DNA of 34,790 nt from Neocallimastix lanati (nom. inval.) (lineage: Eukaryota; Neocallimastigomycota; Neocallimastigomycetes; Neocallimastigales; Neocallimastigaceae), in assembly GCA_016946835.1 (NCBI GenBank), contig JACVTC010000381.1:1-34790 (forward strand), given 5' to 3'. Shown one piece after another: positions 1-9,143 of this stretch; position 1 is the first letter of the stretch; each line of letters starts with the position of its first letter. The notes under the pieces are model-generated. The model was not told where the DNA came from and made no database searches. It worked only from the letters and a program-made list of their open reading frames with translations. The translations under genes and the position numbers were made by a program.

Positions 1-520
1 TATTTATTTTATTTAATTTATAATTATTTATTCACTTATATTAGTTAGAAAACAATATTAAGGTTTTCCCAAGTTAATTGGTTTTACTTAATATTGATTC
101 ATCTAGAGTTTTTCCGCTAATCTTTTCTCTAGATGTAAAAAAGTTAAGGTTAGCAAAACTTTCAATAAATTATATAATTTTATATTTTTTTTTGGTTAAT
201 TATAATTTTTATTTTAAACTTACTACTTCTTTTATGATAATGAATTTATACAAATTCATTAAGTAAAGGGAGCAATGTAAGAAACTTAGATAAATTTATT
301 ATAAAATTTATCTATCTTTCTTATTTAATACATTAATTTAATACATTAAATTATTGTATTTATTTTAACCAATAATATTTAATTATTAATTTATATATAT
401 TTGATTCTCTTGAGTTCTCTTCGAGAAATCAAGAGAATCAGATCAAAAATCATTAATTAATAATTTAGTATAGAAATTATAAGAATAAATTAATATAAAC
501 CATAAATTAAATATTAAAAA
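1..520 (+). mobile_element. Diverged, rearranged LTR remnants related to the E1 LTR
   Basis: Two pieces recognisable in the E1 3' LTR region recur here in a different order. Positions 60-170 resemble 6200-6350 (an aaggtttttcc-type segment, then atctag...tctagtcttttc-like sequence). Positions 402-438 carry the same hairpin as 6392-6420. Between them, 264-283 is a 20-base sequence (taaagggagcaatgtaagaa) identical to the PPT/LTR junction after E1 pol at 5693-5712. This suggests fragments of two related LTRs or a deleted neighbouring element, and 275 onward may be the 5' LTR of E1. Exact ends cannot be fixed because the surrounding DNA is nearly all A/T. The 62-residue ORF at 78-266 is not credible as a gene. 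Confidence 0.5.
402..438 (+). repeat. LTR hairpin shared with the E1 3' LTR
   Basis: GATTCTCTTGA pairs with TCAAGAGAATC (11 bp), and inside it TTCTC pairs with GAGAA, so almost the whole segment folds on itself. The copy in the 3' LTR (6392-6420) keeps the CTCTTGA/TCAAGAG core and the inner pair. Conservation in otherwise diverged LTRs suggests a cis function such as RNA 3'-end formation, but the role is inferred. Confidence 0.5.
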
Positions 521-589
521 ATAAGTAAATAGTAATAATTAGTTGGATAAATAATTAAAATCATAAAAAATTAAAAGAATAGATATATA

Positions 590-1046
590 GTAATAAATAG
601 TAATAAATAATAATAAATAATAATAAATAATAATAAATAATAATAAATAATAATAAATAATAATAAATAATAATAATAATAATAAATAATAATAAATAAT
701 AATAAAATAATAATAAATAATAATAAATAATAATAAAATAATAATAAATAATAATAAATAATACTAAATAATACTAAATAATACTAAATAATAATAAATA
801 ATAATAAATAATACTAAATAATACTAAATAATAATAAATAATAATAAATAATAAATAATAATAAATAATAAATAATAATAAATAATAAATAATAATAAAT
901 AATAATAATAATAATAAATAATAATAAATAATAATAAATAATAATAAATAATGATAGTAAATAATAAATGATAAATGATAAATGATAAATAATAAAAAAA
1001 ATTAAACAACAATAATAGCAATAATAAAATAAATAATAACAATAAT
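590..1046 (+). repeat. TAA/TAAATAA microsatellite
   Basis: About 450 bases of (TAA)n interleaved with TAAATAA, ATACTAA and GATAAAT variants. The two minus-strand ORFs across it (814-1056 and 824-1054) are Tyr/Leu/Ile-only translations of the repeat and are not genes. It lies between the left LTR-like sequence and the GC-richer E1 leader. A short ataataataataaca tract follows the matching hairpin at 6430-6460, so this may be an expanded LTR microsatellite. Confidence 0.9.
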
Positions 1047-1181
1047 AAGAACACATAAATACACTAACATATGTTTACATGATTTTAGGGAAATAGAACT
1101 GGAAGAAGTAGGCCAAGGAAACAATATAGAAGAACCAAGACTTAGTACAGACCTTAGAAGCAGAAGTGTGTTAGCATCTAG

Positions 1182-1342
1182 GTAACAGTTTCCGGATTAA
1201 GTTTATCTGTCACAGGCAGCGATCTGGGCAGCTCTGGACTGGCCTATCCGATGTGTGGTAGGTTGCAATCGTGGTGTACGCGGGAACATGACACCAGTAA
1301 TAGGCAAGCTGCTCCCGTCATTAAGTACATACTACTGTTTAC
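1182..1342 (+). other. Conserved structured leader RNA block of E1
   Basis: A GC-richer island in the E1 5' leader, 153 nt upstream of the gag-pol ATG. Ends GTAACAGT and ACTGTTTAC can pair with one bulge. It contains, in order, TTTCCGGATTAAGTTTATC, GGGC, CTGGACTG, CGTGG, ACGCG, CATGACACC, AGG and AAGCTGC. The same segments in the same order occur on the minus strand at 30567-30730 upstream of the E5 gag. Similarity is confined to these segments while the connecting and terminal stems differ, the pattern expected of a folded RNA. I do not recognise the class. It could be an IRES, a packaging signal or a ribozyme-like fold. Confidence 0.6.
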
Positions 1343-1495
1343 TGCTAACGTGCTTCTGGAAAATCGTCTGGAAATGCTTGAGTATTTTCTTATTCAACTG
1401 TTTTCTTTCGCCAAAACTTCCTAACTATGACCTTATAATCATAATAAATATATATATATATTTCATAGTTAATATAATTTATAATTTAGGTAAAA

Positions 1496-4400
1496 ATGGA
1501 ATCCAATAGTAATAACGCCCAAATTCCAAGTGAAGTTGAATCCTCAAAGCTTATAACAGCTTTAACAGAATTTATTCCTACCTTCTTTTCCGCCAACGGA
1601 GTGTTATCCAAGGACTTAGCTGATAACAACAAACTTAACGTTAATGAGCTCCTGGAACAGAGTGAATTGTTTTTTAAAAAACATCCCAACTCTTTTTCCA
1701 CGGACGACTTAAAAATTTCTTATGATATCAGCATGTTACATGGACCTCCAAAGAAATGGGGACTTTCATTGAAGGCTGATGGGACTTTAAATTCGTTAAG
1801 CTATGACACCTTTAAAGATATTTTGATAAGCAATTTTGGGGATACTAAAGAACAGAAGGATGTTCTTATTGAACAACTTCTAAACTTAAAACAACTTCAT
1901 TTAGGAAGAGCCGCATTATATACTATTGAATTTCGAAGGTTAGCTGGACGTATTGGATGGCCGGACGATGTATTCATTGACCTAATCAAAAGAGGTCTTC
2001 TTGAGGATGTTAAAACAGAGTTCAATAAATTAGACAAACCTAAAAGTTTATTTGAGGCAACAAATTCTATTATCAATATTGATAGAAAATGTTTACTTAA
2101 GCAAAAAGTAAAGACCAATGACTACAAGCCAAAGAGTAGTAAATCTTTCAAACGAAAAAGAAACGAAACTAACATGACCGAAAACAAATTTAAACGCAAT
2201 AAGCACCATAAGGAACGAGACAATGGAAGTATTTTATCAGCAAATTACACCCCAAGTCATAATAATAAAATGACTACAACTTTCTTGTTAACCGTTAATA
2301 ACAAAAAGATTAAAACCAGAATCCTTATTGACTCGGGCTCTGCTAGAAGTTATCTCTGCAAAAGCTTCGTAACAGCAAACAAAATTCCTTATTCAAACCT
2401 CTCAAATACGATCAATGTAAAACTTCCTAATGAAAAGAATATGGCTATAAAACAAGTTACAAAACGTCTTAAGCTTACTTTCATGGACCATACGGAAACA
2501 TTTGAATTCTTTATAGCCAATTTACAACTTCAAGACGTATCTGCAATCCTTGGAAGAGATTGGTTAAGCCTTCATTCACCTTACATTGATTACAAAAATA
2601 ATAAAATTTACTTCTTGGAAAGCTACTGTAAAAACCATTGCCCTTCTGCTAAGGGTAATAGGTTTGTTTTCCATTCATCAGATATTACTGCTTCTCTCTT
2701 ACCCAATAATGAACAGAAGGAAGAAATTCCTCTTGGCTCAATAATTCCAGATTCCATATCTGAAGACGAACTTAGCGATATGAACATTTGCGCTGCTTTA
2801 GTTCACAATAGTGAAATTAAGAATACCAAAAGAAATAAAAAAATAATTAAAAAATATTATTATGACCTTTGTATTGTATTTGAAAAGAAAGAAGCTGATA
2901 AACTCCCTCCACACCGTGTTTATGATATATCCATTGATTTAGTTCCCGGTGCTCAACTTTATTTTGGACCAATTTATTCGTTGACTGTTGAAGAAAAGAA
3001 GGCACTTCGTGAATACATTAAGGAAAACCTTGCTAAAGGATTCATTAGAAAATCAAAATCTCCTGCTGGTGCCCCGGTGCTATTTGTTAGAAAACGTGAC
3101 GGTTCTCTTAGACTTTGTGTTGACTATAGAAAGCTCAATTCTATCACCATTAGAAACAGTTATCCAATTCCTAGGATATCTGATTTGATAGAATCATTTA
3201 AAGGTGCTATTATTTTCTCTCGGCTTGACTTAAGATCTGCCTATAACTTAGTTCGTGTCAAGAAAGGCCATGAATACCTTACTGCTTTTCGTACTCCTTT
3301 TGGTCATTTTGAATACCGTGTAATGCCTTTTGGTTTACGTAATGCACCTTCGGTTTTTCAACGCTTTATCCAAGACATTTTTTCTGATGATATTGGCTTG
3401 TTTCTCTTTGTCTACTTAGATGACATTATAATATATTCGAAAAACCTTACTGAACATATTAAACATGTTCATCATGTCCTTTCTTTGTTAGTCAAAAATG
3501 GTCTCTATGTAAAACTAGAAAAATGTGAATTTCACGTTCCTGAAACTACTTTTTTAGGGTTTGTTGTATCAATAAATGGCCTTTCTATGGATAAAAACAA
3601 AGTAAAATCAATTCTTGAATGGCCTACTCCAAAAAACATGAATGAACTTCAAAGTTTCCTCGGACTCTGTAACTACTATAGGAAATTCATAAAGAATTTC
3701 GCCATAATTATGGAACCCTTAAGAATACTCCTCAAGAAGAATAACGAGTTCAAATGGAATGATGATGCTGAGAATGCCTTCAAAAAATTAAAACTTGCTT
3801 TTACCACAGACGAAATCCTTATCTACCCCGATCCAGATAAGGAATTCACTGTTGAAACTGATGCCAGTGATTTTGCTGTGGGTTGCATTCTTTCTCAAAT
3901 CAGTGACAAGGATAACGAATTTCACCCTGTCGCTTTTCATTCTAGGTCTTTGTCATCTTCTGAATTAAATTATACAATATATGACAAGGAACTACTCGCT
4001 ATTATCACCGCTTTTGAAACCTGGCGTCACCACCTTGAAGGGGCTAAGTTTCCTGTTCAAATCATTACCGATCACAGGAATTTATTATATTTTAAAAAGC
4101 CTCAACATTTAAACCAACGCCAGATAAGATGGAGCCTCTTTCTTTCTAAGTTTGACTTTAGGATTTCGTTCAGACCTGGATCAAGGTGTGGTAAACCAGA
4201 TTCGTTGTCGAGACGTCCGGATTATAAATCCGTGGTTTCCCTCCACAACAAAGACCGTCCTTTATTGGATGATTATGCCTTTTATTGTGCAAACACTATT
4301 ATCAGTAGCTTGATTGATACCCAACCGACTGACAAATTTTGTGGATCAAGGAGTAGTGAACCAGATTCGTCGTCGAGACGTCCGGATTATAATTCCGTGG

Positions 4401-4633
4401 TTTCCCTCCACAACAAAGACCGTCCTTTATTGGATGATAATGCCTTATGTTGTGCAAACACTGATAATATTAGTAGTTTGATTGATGCCCAAACGGCTGA
4501 CACATATTGCAAATCTATTTTAGAAAAGATTAAAACTAAGTCAAACACAGTTAAAAGTTCTTTATTTTCTTTAAATGAAGGGGTCTTACATTTCCAAAAC
4601 AGAATCATCGTCCCATCCACTTTAAGAGCATGA
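1496..4633 (+). CDS. E1 Gag-Pol polyprotein, N-terminal part (Ty3/gypsy), stopped by UGA before integrase
   Basis: The 1045-residue ORF starts at the ATG at 1496. Gag occupies roughly residues 1-230, with a retrotransposon-gag-like region around 90-175 (YDTFKDIL, FRRLAGRIGW) and a Lys/Arg-rich tail without a CCHC knuckle. Aspartic protease follows (LIDSGSARSYL, near 277-288). Reverse transcriptase has its YLDD active site at 640-643, with FGLRNAPSVFQ just upstream. RNase H contains TDASDFAVG near 790 and ITDHRNLL near 860. Gag and pol are fused in one frame, as in Tf1-like elements. The frame stops at TGA 4631-4633 and reopens immediately in the same frame into integrase, so this looks like one point mutation (or readthrough) in a single polyprotein. 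A 55-residue segment near residues 895-1005 is tandemly duplicated. The family call is confident; activity is doubtful. Confidence 0.92.
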   Translation: MESNSNNAQIPSEVESSKLITALTEFIPTFFSANGVLSKDLADNNKLNVNELLEQSELFFKKHPNSFSTDDLKISYDISMLHGPPKKWGLSLKADGTLNSLSYDTFKDILISNFGDTKEQKDVLIEQLLNLKQLHLGRAALYTIEFRRLAGRIGWPDDVFIDLIKRGLLEDVKTEFNKLDKPKSLFEATNSIINIDRKCLLKQKVKTNDYKPKSSKSFKRKRNETNMTENKFKRNKHHKERDNGSILSANYTPSHNNKMTTTFLLTVNNKKIKTRILIDSGSARSYLCKSFVTANKIPYSNLSNTINVKLPNEKNMAIKQVTKRLKLTFMDHTETFEFFIANLQLQDVSAILGRDWLSLHSPYIDYKNNKIYFLESYCKNHCPSAKGNRFVFHSSDITASLLPNNEQKEEIPLGSIIPDSISEDELSDMNICAALVHNSEIKNTKRNKKIIKKYYYDLCIVFEKKEADKLPPHRVYDISIDLVPGAQLYFGPIYSLTVEEKKALREYIKENLAKGFIRKSKSPAGAPVLFVRKRDGSLRLCVDYRKLNSITIRNSYPIPRISDLIESFKGAIIFSRLDLRSAYNLVRVKKGHEYLTAFRTPFGHFEYRVMPFGLRNAPSVFQRFIQDIFSDDIGLFLFVYLDDIIIYSKNLTEHIKHVHHVLSLLVKNGLYVKLEKCEFHVPETTFLGFVVSINGLSMDKNKVKSILEWPTPKNMNELQSFLGLCNYYRKFIKNFAIIMEPLRILLKKNNEFKWNDDAENAFKKLKLAFTTDEILIYPDPDKEFTVETDASDFAVGCILSQISDKDNEFHPVAFHSRSLSSSELNYTIYDKELLAIITAFETWRHHLEGAKFPVQIITDHRNLLYFKKPQHLNQRQIRWSLFLSKFDFRISFRPGSRCGKPDSLSRRPDYKSVVSLHNKDRPLLDDYAFYCANTIISSLIDTQPTDKFCGSRSSEPDSSSRRPDYNSVVSLHNKDRPLLDDNALCCANTDNISSLIDAQTADTYCKSILEKIKTKSNTVKSSLFSLNEGVLHFQNRIIVPSTLRA
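4179..4509 (+). repeat. Tandem duplication (about 165 bp, 2 copies) inside E1 pol
   Basis: The segment beginning ggatcaagg at 4179 is repeated from 4342 with scattered substitutions and an in-frame length difference. Both copies encode GSR..PDS.SRRPDY..VVSLHNKDRPLLDD..A..CANT..SSLID. It spans the end of RNase H (the DSLSRRP motif) and the linker to integrase. The copies differ at many bases, so the duplication is not very recent. The frame is kept. Confidence 0.9.
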
Positions 4634-5695
4634 ATTTTGAAATCTTTTCATGACTCACCCACCAACGGACACCAAGGTATTGACAAAACTCTTGATAAAA
4701 TCAAGAAATACTACTGGTGGCCTAATATGAAGAAAGATATTCATAATTATGTACTTTCTTGTTCAACTTGTGCTAGGTGTAAAATTCGTAGACATAAACC
4801 CTACGGAAAAATTCAACCGTTGCCTGTTCCCAATAAACCATGGGAAATTATTGGGGTTGATTTTATAGTTTCGTTACCTAGTTCACAAGATTGCACATGT
4901 ATTATGGTGGTTTCGGATCACTTAACAAAGATGATCCATTTAGTTCCTTGCTCCGACGTCCCTTCCGCTGACCTGACCGCCAAGATGCTCCTTTACAACG
5001 TTTTTCGGTATCATGGATTCCCTAAAATCATTGTCTCTGATCATGGCTCCCAGTTCTCTTCTGAATTTTGGACCTCACTCTGCTCAGCTCTAAATACTAA
5101 GCCAAGACTCGCTACTGCTCATCACCAACAAACAAATGGTCAAGTCGAAAGGGCTAATTCCGTAATCGAACAATATTTACGATGCTACTGTTCTACTGCC
5201 CAAAATGAATGGTGCTTTTATCTACCTATTTGTGAAATGGCTTATAACAACTCATTTCACAAATCTATAAACATGTCGCCTTTCTGTGCAAATTATGGTT
5301 TTAATCCAGTATGCAATATTGACTCTCCTCCTGTTCTTTTAAAAGATAATGCCTCTGTACTTACTAGGGATTGGTCTGCCCATTTTGATGCCCTTAAAAA
5401 GCACCTTATCAAAGCTAAAGAAGATTTCAAAAAGTTTGGTGACTCTAGGAAAGCTTCTGGTCCTACTTTCCATGTTAACGACATGGTTTGGTTGAAAAGG
5501 TATTACTTCTCCAATGAACCTGCAAAAAAGCTTTCTAACCAGTATCTTGGACCCTTTAAGGTCATAGAAGTGAGGGAAAGAATGAACTACCAGCTTGAAT
5601 TACCAGAAAATCTTCATTTACACCCGGTATTTCATATCTCGCAGTTGGAGCCTTATACTGAAAGAGACATAGGATTAAAGGAACCATCACCATAA
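4634..5695 (+). CDS. E1 integrase, C-terminal part of pol after the in-frame UGA
   Basis: Continues the E1 pol frame straight after the TGA. The zinc-binding HHCC motif is visible (H..SPTNGHQG...SCSTCARC). The catalytic triad is D (GVDFIVSLP), D (SDHGSQF) and E in NGQVERAN, with 35 residues between the second D and E, i.e. an intact D,D35E core. The C-terminal part has the YLGPFKVIEV segment and HPVFHISQLEPY, characteristic of chromoviruses and relatives. The protein ends soon after and I see no full chromodomain. The stop is at 5693-5695, directly against the polypurine tract. No independent ATG is well placed, so it is probably not a separate gene. Confidence 0.9.
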   Translation: MLKSFHDSPTNGHQGIDKTLDKIKKYYWWPNMKKDIHNYVLSCSTCARCKIRRHKPYGKIQPLPVPNKPWEIIGVDFIVSLPSSQDCTCIMVVSDHLTKMIHLVPCSDVPSADLTAKMLLYNVFRYHGFPKIIVSDHGSQFSSEFWTSLCSALNTKPRLATAHHQQTNGQVERANSVIEQYLRCYCSTAQNEWCFYLPICEMAYNNSFHKSINMSPFCANYGFNPVCNIDSPPVLLKDNASVLTRDWSAHFDALKKHLIKAKEDFKKFGDSRKASGPTFHVNDMVWLKRYYFSNEPAKKLSNQYLGPFKVIEVRERMNYQLELPENLHLHPVFHISQLEPYTERDIGLKEPSP

Positions 5696-6480
5696 AGGGA
5701 GCAATGTAAGAATCTATAATTATTTTTAACAAAATAATTATATTTTCTTAGTTAGGTTATAATTAATATAACTTTTATTTAACTCATATTTCATTTATAC
5801 AATTAATTATAATTAATAATTTATTTAATTATATATTAAAATTTTATTTAGTTTAATATTAAAAATTTATTTAATCAAATAATTTTTATACATTTAAAAT
5901 AATATTAAATTTATTTAATTATTCACTTAATTATTAAATTTATTAGTTTTAGTTTTCTCTCACTTATTAAATCATAAACTAAAACACTATTCTGTATTTT
6001 ATCAATGTATTCTGTATTCTATCATGTATTTTGTATTGTATTAATCATGTATTTTATTATTAATGTATTGTTTTATAATTTTTATGTAAAGTTCTATAAA
6101 ATAGAACTAAATAGATTAAATTTTAAATTTTATGATCGAAATAATTTTCATTATTTTATTCTTTTATTTTCGATCATTATATTAGATTAAGTAATCGGTT
6201 AATTAAGGTTTTTCCAATTACTTCTTAAAAGTAATCGGTTTTATTTAATTAACACGATGATCGATATGGATAGAATATCGATCAAAAAACTTATCTAGGT
6301 TTTTCTTCTAGTCTTTTCCTAAATAAGAGATTTGTTAAGATTAGAACCCCTTTTGATTTTAACCTTATTTTGACAAAAAAGTATAAATAAGGCTCTTGAG
6401 TTCTCTTTGAGAAATCAAGAGTTATTATTATAACAATTATAATATAATAATAATAACAATAAGTTTTAACATTTAAAATT
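5694..6480 (+). mobile_element. E1 polypurine tract and 3' LTR (right end uncertain)
   Basis: The purine tract AAAGGGAGCAA overlaps the pol stop and is followed by TGTAAGAA at 5705, a canonical TG start. The same junction occurs at 264-283. The LTR includes an A/T-only part, a region with ATCGAT inverted repeats (6130-6280), an aaggtttttcc segment and the hairpin at 6392-6420. The right end cannot be fixed because no intact partner LTR is in the window. Confidence 0.55.
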
Positions 6481-6705
6481 TTTAATAAAAAATAAAACAA
6501 ATTATTTTAATAAAACAAATTTTATAATTAAAACTTTTCCTTATCAATTTTAGTGTTTCGTCTATTATAATTCGTTATAATAAACTCGATAATTAGAAAG
6601 AACCATAGGTAAGTATGATTCTTTTCTAAACCTTTAATATTAGCAGTTAGAGCTAATATTAATGATTAATAATTTAATTATAATCTTTTAATTAAATTAT
6701 TACAA
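6481..6705. other. Unassigned A/T-rich spacer between E1 and the minus-strand array
   Basis: No ORF, RNA gene or repeat partner is recognised. It may include the last part of the E1 LTR (tttccttatc...gtaagtatg) and the original DNA upstream of the tRNA gene. It ends in the A run that serves as the left flank of E2. Confidence 0.4.
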
Positions 6706-6709
6706 AAAA

Positions 6710-7175
6710 TGATACGATATTTTATTTATGTATCTAAATTAATATTTATTTATGGGCAATGACAATAAGGAATTATGACAAAATAATATATTCTAATATT
6801 AAATAGAAATAACACATACAATAATACAAAATAAAGTAATAAATATATCTTTTTAATGTACTCTTTATTTATTATTAATTATTAATTATTACATCAATTA
6901 TTATTATTACTCTCTTACATAAATATTATAATTAATTATCTCAAATATACATAATATCTCTTTTTAACTATACTAAAATAAAATATAAAAATAGCTATTT
7001 ATGTGAATTAATTTATCATAAGTATATACTTATAAATAAAAGAATTCTCCGTTTAATAATTATTATTCTAAAATTATATATATTATTCTAAAATTATTAT
7101 TGACCAATAATATTTAAGTATTTCTTTAACCTAAAGAATCTACCTAAATACCATTTTTATAGTGGTCACGTATCA
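6710..7175 (-). repeat. E2 3' LTR
   Basis: Direct repeat of 9144-9609, same length, perfect 7-bp terminal inversion TGATACG/CGTATCA. Being next to the polypurine tract marks it as the 3' LTR of a minus-strand element. Confidence 0.92.
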
Positions 7176-7215
7176 AGACGCCCCCACTTAAATTAGACTT
7201 CGTCCCCTGAAGTCT
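7176..7215 (-). promoter_or_regulatory. E2 polypurine tract and adjoining hairpin
   Basis: In the sense strand the sequence next to the 3' LTR reads AAGTGGGGGCGTCT (7176-7189), the plus-strand primer. Just upstream AGACTTC (7195-7201) pairs with GAAGTCT (7209-7215). E3 has the same stem inside the end of its pol gene; here it survives without any pol, which argues for a cis role. Confidence 0.7.
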
Positions 7216-7237
7216 CTATAACCATATAATAAAATTT

Positions 7238-7285
<48 letters not shown>

Positions 7286-7305
7286 TTATTAAAATTTATT
7301 ATTGG

Positions 7306-7336
<31 letters not shown>

Positions 7337-7474
7337 AAAAAAAATTAAATTTTTGAATTAATGATTATTATATTTTTTGAAATTCGAAATCTTGAAATTT
7401 CGAATTAATTTAATTTAAATTATTGTTATATATATAATTATTTATTTATTAATACTTCATCATAATTAAATTAT
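7216..7474. repeat. T homopolymers and A/T spacer in E2
   Basis: T runs at about 7235-7284 and 7315-7336 (interrupted once or twice) lie between the E2 gag stop and the 3' hairpin. No gene is visible. Confidence 0.85.
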
Positions 7475-8920
7475 TTATTTATTTTTTTTATTTCTATTAT
7501 TATTATTTTTATTATTATTATTGTTATTGTTATTGTTATTGTTATTATTGTTTTTATTATAATTCATTTCGTTAATATTATTAACATTTTTATTTTCGTT
7601 ATTTGTATAATTATCATTGTTATTAGTATTGTTATTATTAAAACCACTATTATTTCCTACTGAATTTATGTTTCTACTATATCCATTATTGTTTTTATTT
7701 ATATTATTTCCAATTATATTATCTTGAGTATTATCTATATTTGAATTAAACGTATTTTCTACACAATTATTATTTAAATTATTGTTGAAATTAATTTCAT
7801 TTCCAATATTTACATCTTTATTTCCTTGCATATTATAATTTATACCATGATTATTGTATATTCTATTTTTTTTTGTATTCATATTCTCATTTAAACTACT
7901 GTTATTGTTATTGGTACCAAAATTTTTATTTAAATCATAATTACTTTTATTTAGATAATTATTTAAATTATTATAATTATTATTACCAAAATTATTATTT
8001 AAATTATAATTATTTCTATAAATTTCTCTATTTCCATTATGCTTTTTACCAAAACTAATCATGTTATGATGATTTTCAGCAATATTACTATTTAAATTAT
8101 AATTTCTACGATAATAATTAATATAGTTTTTATTTCTATCATATGAATTAAATTTATAATTATAATTATTATGGTTTCCAGGTATAAAATTTCTTCTTTT
8201 ATTTATTTCCAAAATTCCAGTTCTTTCTAATTCCGCTAATTCTTTAAACGAGTGTCTACAATTAATTGCTTTATGACCTAACTCATAGCATCTAAAGCAC
8301 ATAATTTTATTATTCTTATTGTTTTTATTGCTATTTAATTTATTCATTTTGCAATTATTATTATTCCATTTTTGATTATTATTCTTATAAATATTATTTA
8401 AATTTAAATTTAATTTCTTTTCAATTCTTTCAACTTTTTCTGCATATTTGATAGCTTCTTTTATATCTTCGATTTCTTCTTCTAATATTCTTAAACAAGG
8501 ATATATTCTGGACCTGATTGAATTAACATAATTATTAACAGTAATTAATTTCTTTATATTACTATCAATATCATTATATTTTCTTAAGTATTTATAATTA
8601 AAATTACTAATTGATTCATTTGAATTAATTTTTAAATTAATTAAGTTCCAATATTTTACGCTTGATGTTATTTCTAGATATTCTTCTAAGGCTATTTTTA
8701 TTTCTTTTAAGCTAGGAACCTGATTATTTTTTTCCTTTAATTCATCAAGAACATACCTAATTTCTTTATTTACACATTCTTTACATAAAATAAATCTTCT
8801 TTCTTGTTCTTTTATATTCCATAATTCAAATAACTCAGTTAATTCTTCTATCCATTCATTAATATCATTATTATAATTTTCTAATAATGGTAACGTATTT
8901 AATATCTTAAAAACATTCAT
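7475..8920 (-). CDS. E2 Gag-like protein with poly-Asn tail
   Basis: A 481-residue ORF starting at ATG 8918-8920. Residues 1-190 resemble the E3 Gag capsid region in spacing and motifs (WIEELTELFELW, ALEEYLEIT, INSNESISNFNYKYL, AIKYAEKVERIEKKLN). A zinc knuckle CFRCYELGHKAINC lies at 208-221, followed by FKELAELERTGILEINK, which matches the post-knuckle segment FKELAELEEKG of the E3 Gag. From about 245 the protein is dominated by Asn and Tyr and ends in an Asn/Lys run. No protease or RT follows. It is probably a structural Gag able to package the element while pol comes in trans. The extra Asn-rich 240 residues are absent from E3 Gag. Confidence 0.85.
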   Translation of the reverse strand: MNVFKILNTLPLLENYNNDINEWIEELTELFELWNIKEQERRFILCKECVNKEIRYVLDELKEKNNQVPSLKEIKIALEEYLEITSSVKYWNLINLKINSNESISNFNYKYLRKYNDIDSNIKKLITVNNYVNSIRSRIYPCLRILEEEIEDIKEAIKYAEKVERIEKKLNLNLNNIYKNNNQKWNNNNCKMNKLNSNKNNKNNKIMCFRCYELGHKAINCRHSFKELAELERTGILEINKRRNFIPGNHNNYNYKFNSYDRNKNYINYYRRNYNLNSNIAENHHNMISFGKKHNGNREIYRNNYNLNNNFGNNNYNNLNNYLNKSNYDLNKNFGTNNNNSSLNENMNTKKNRIYNNHGINYNMQGNKDVNIGNEINFNNNLNNNCVENTFNSNIDNTQDNIIGNNINKNNNGYSRNINSVGNNSGFNNNNTNNNDNYTNNENKNVNNINEMNYNKNNNNNNNNNNNNNNKNNNNRNKKNK

Positions 8921-9122
8921 CTTTAAAAAATTTTATTTATTCTTATATATTTTTTTATTATAATTTTCTATTTCAATTTAATATTATTATAACTATTACT
9001 ATTATAATTATTAGTAACTAATTTAAACTAATTAAATTCTTTTTATATACATACTAAAAATATTTATTATATAGACGTATTATTTTATTAATATTATTTT
9101 CATATTATTTTGCTATTGTCAC

Positions 9123-9140
9123 GCCCGGATTCTCCACCAA
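9123..9140 (-). promoter_or_regulatory. E2 primer binding site
   Basis: Three bases inside the 5' LTR the sense strand reads TTGGTGGAGAATCCGGGC, starting with the TGG expected for pairing to a tRNA CCA end. It resembles the PBS of E4-E6 (TTGGTGGAGATATCGGGG) but differs in the middle. The tRNA cannot be named from here. Confidence 0.7.
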
Positions 9141-9143
9141 ATT

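Noticed and set aside
814-1056. Tyr/Leu/Ile-rich minus-strand ORFs
   Set aside because: Translation of the TAA microsatellite only.
1182-1342. HDV-like or twister ribozyme, 5S rRNA or SRP RNA for the E1/E5 block
   Set aside because: The conserved cores of these classes could not be matched by eye; left as unknown structured RNA.
1255-1509. 84-residue + strand ORF in the E1 leader
   Set aside because: It crosses the structured leader block and overlaps the gag start out of frame; the composition is not protein-like beyond the first residues.
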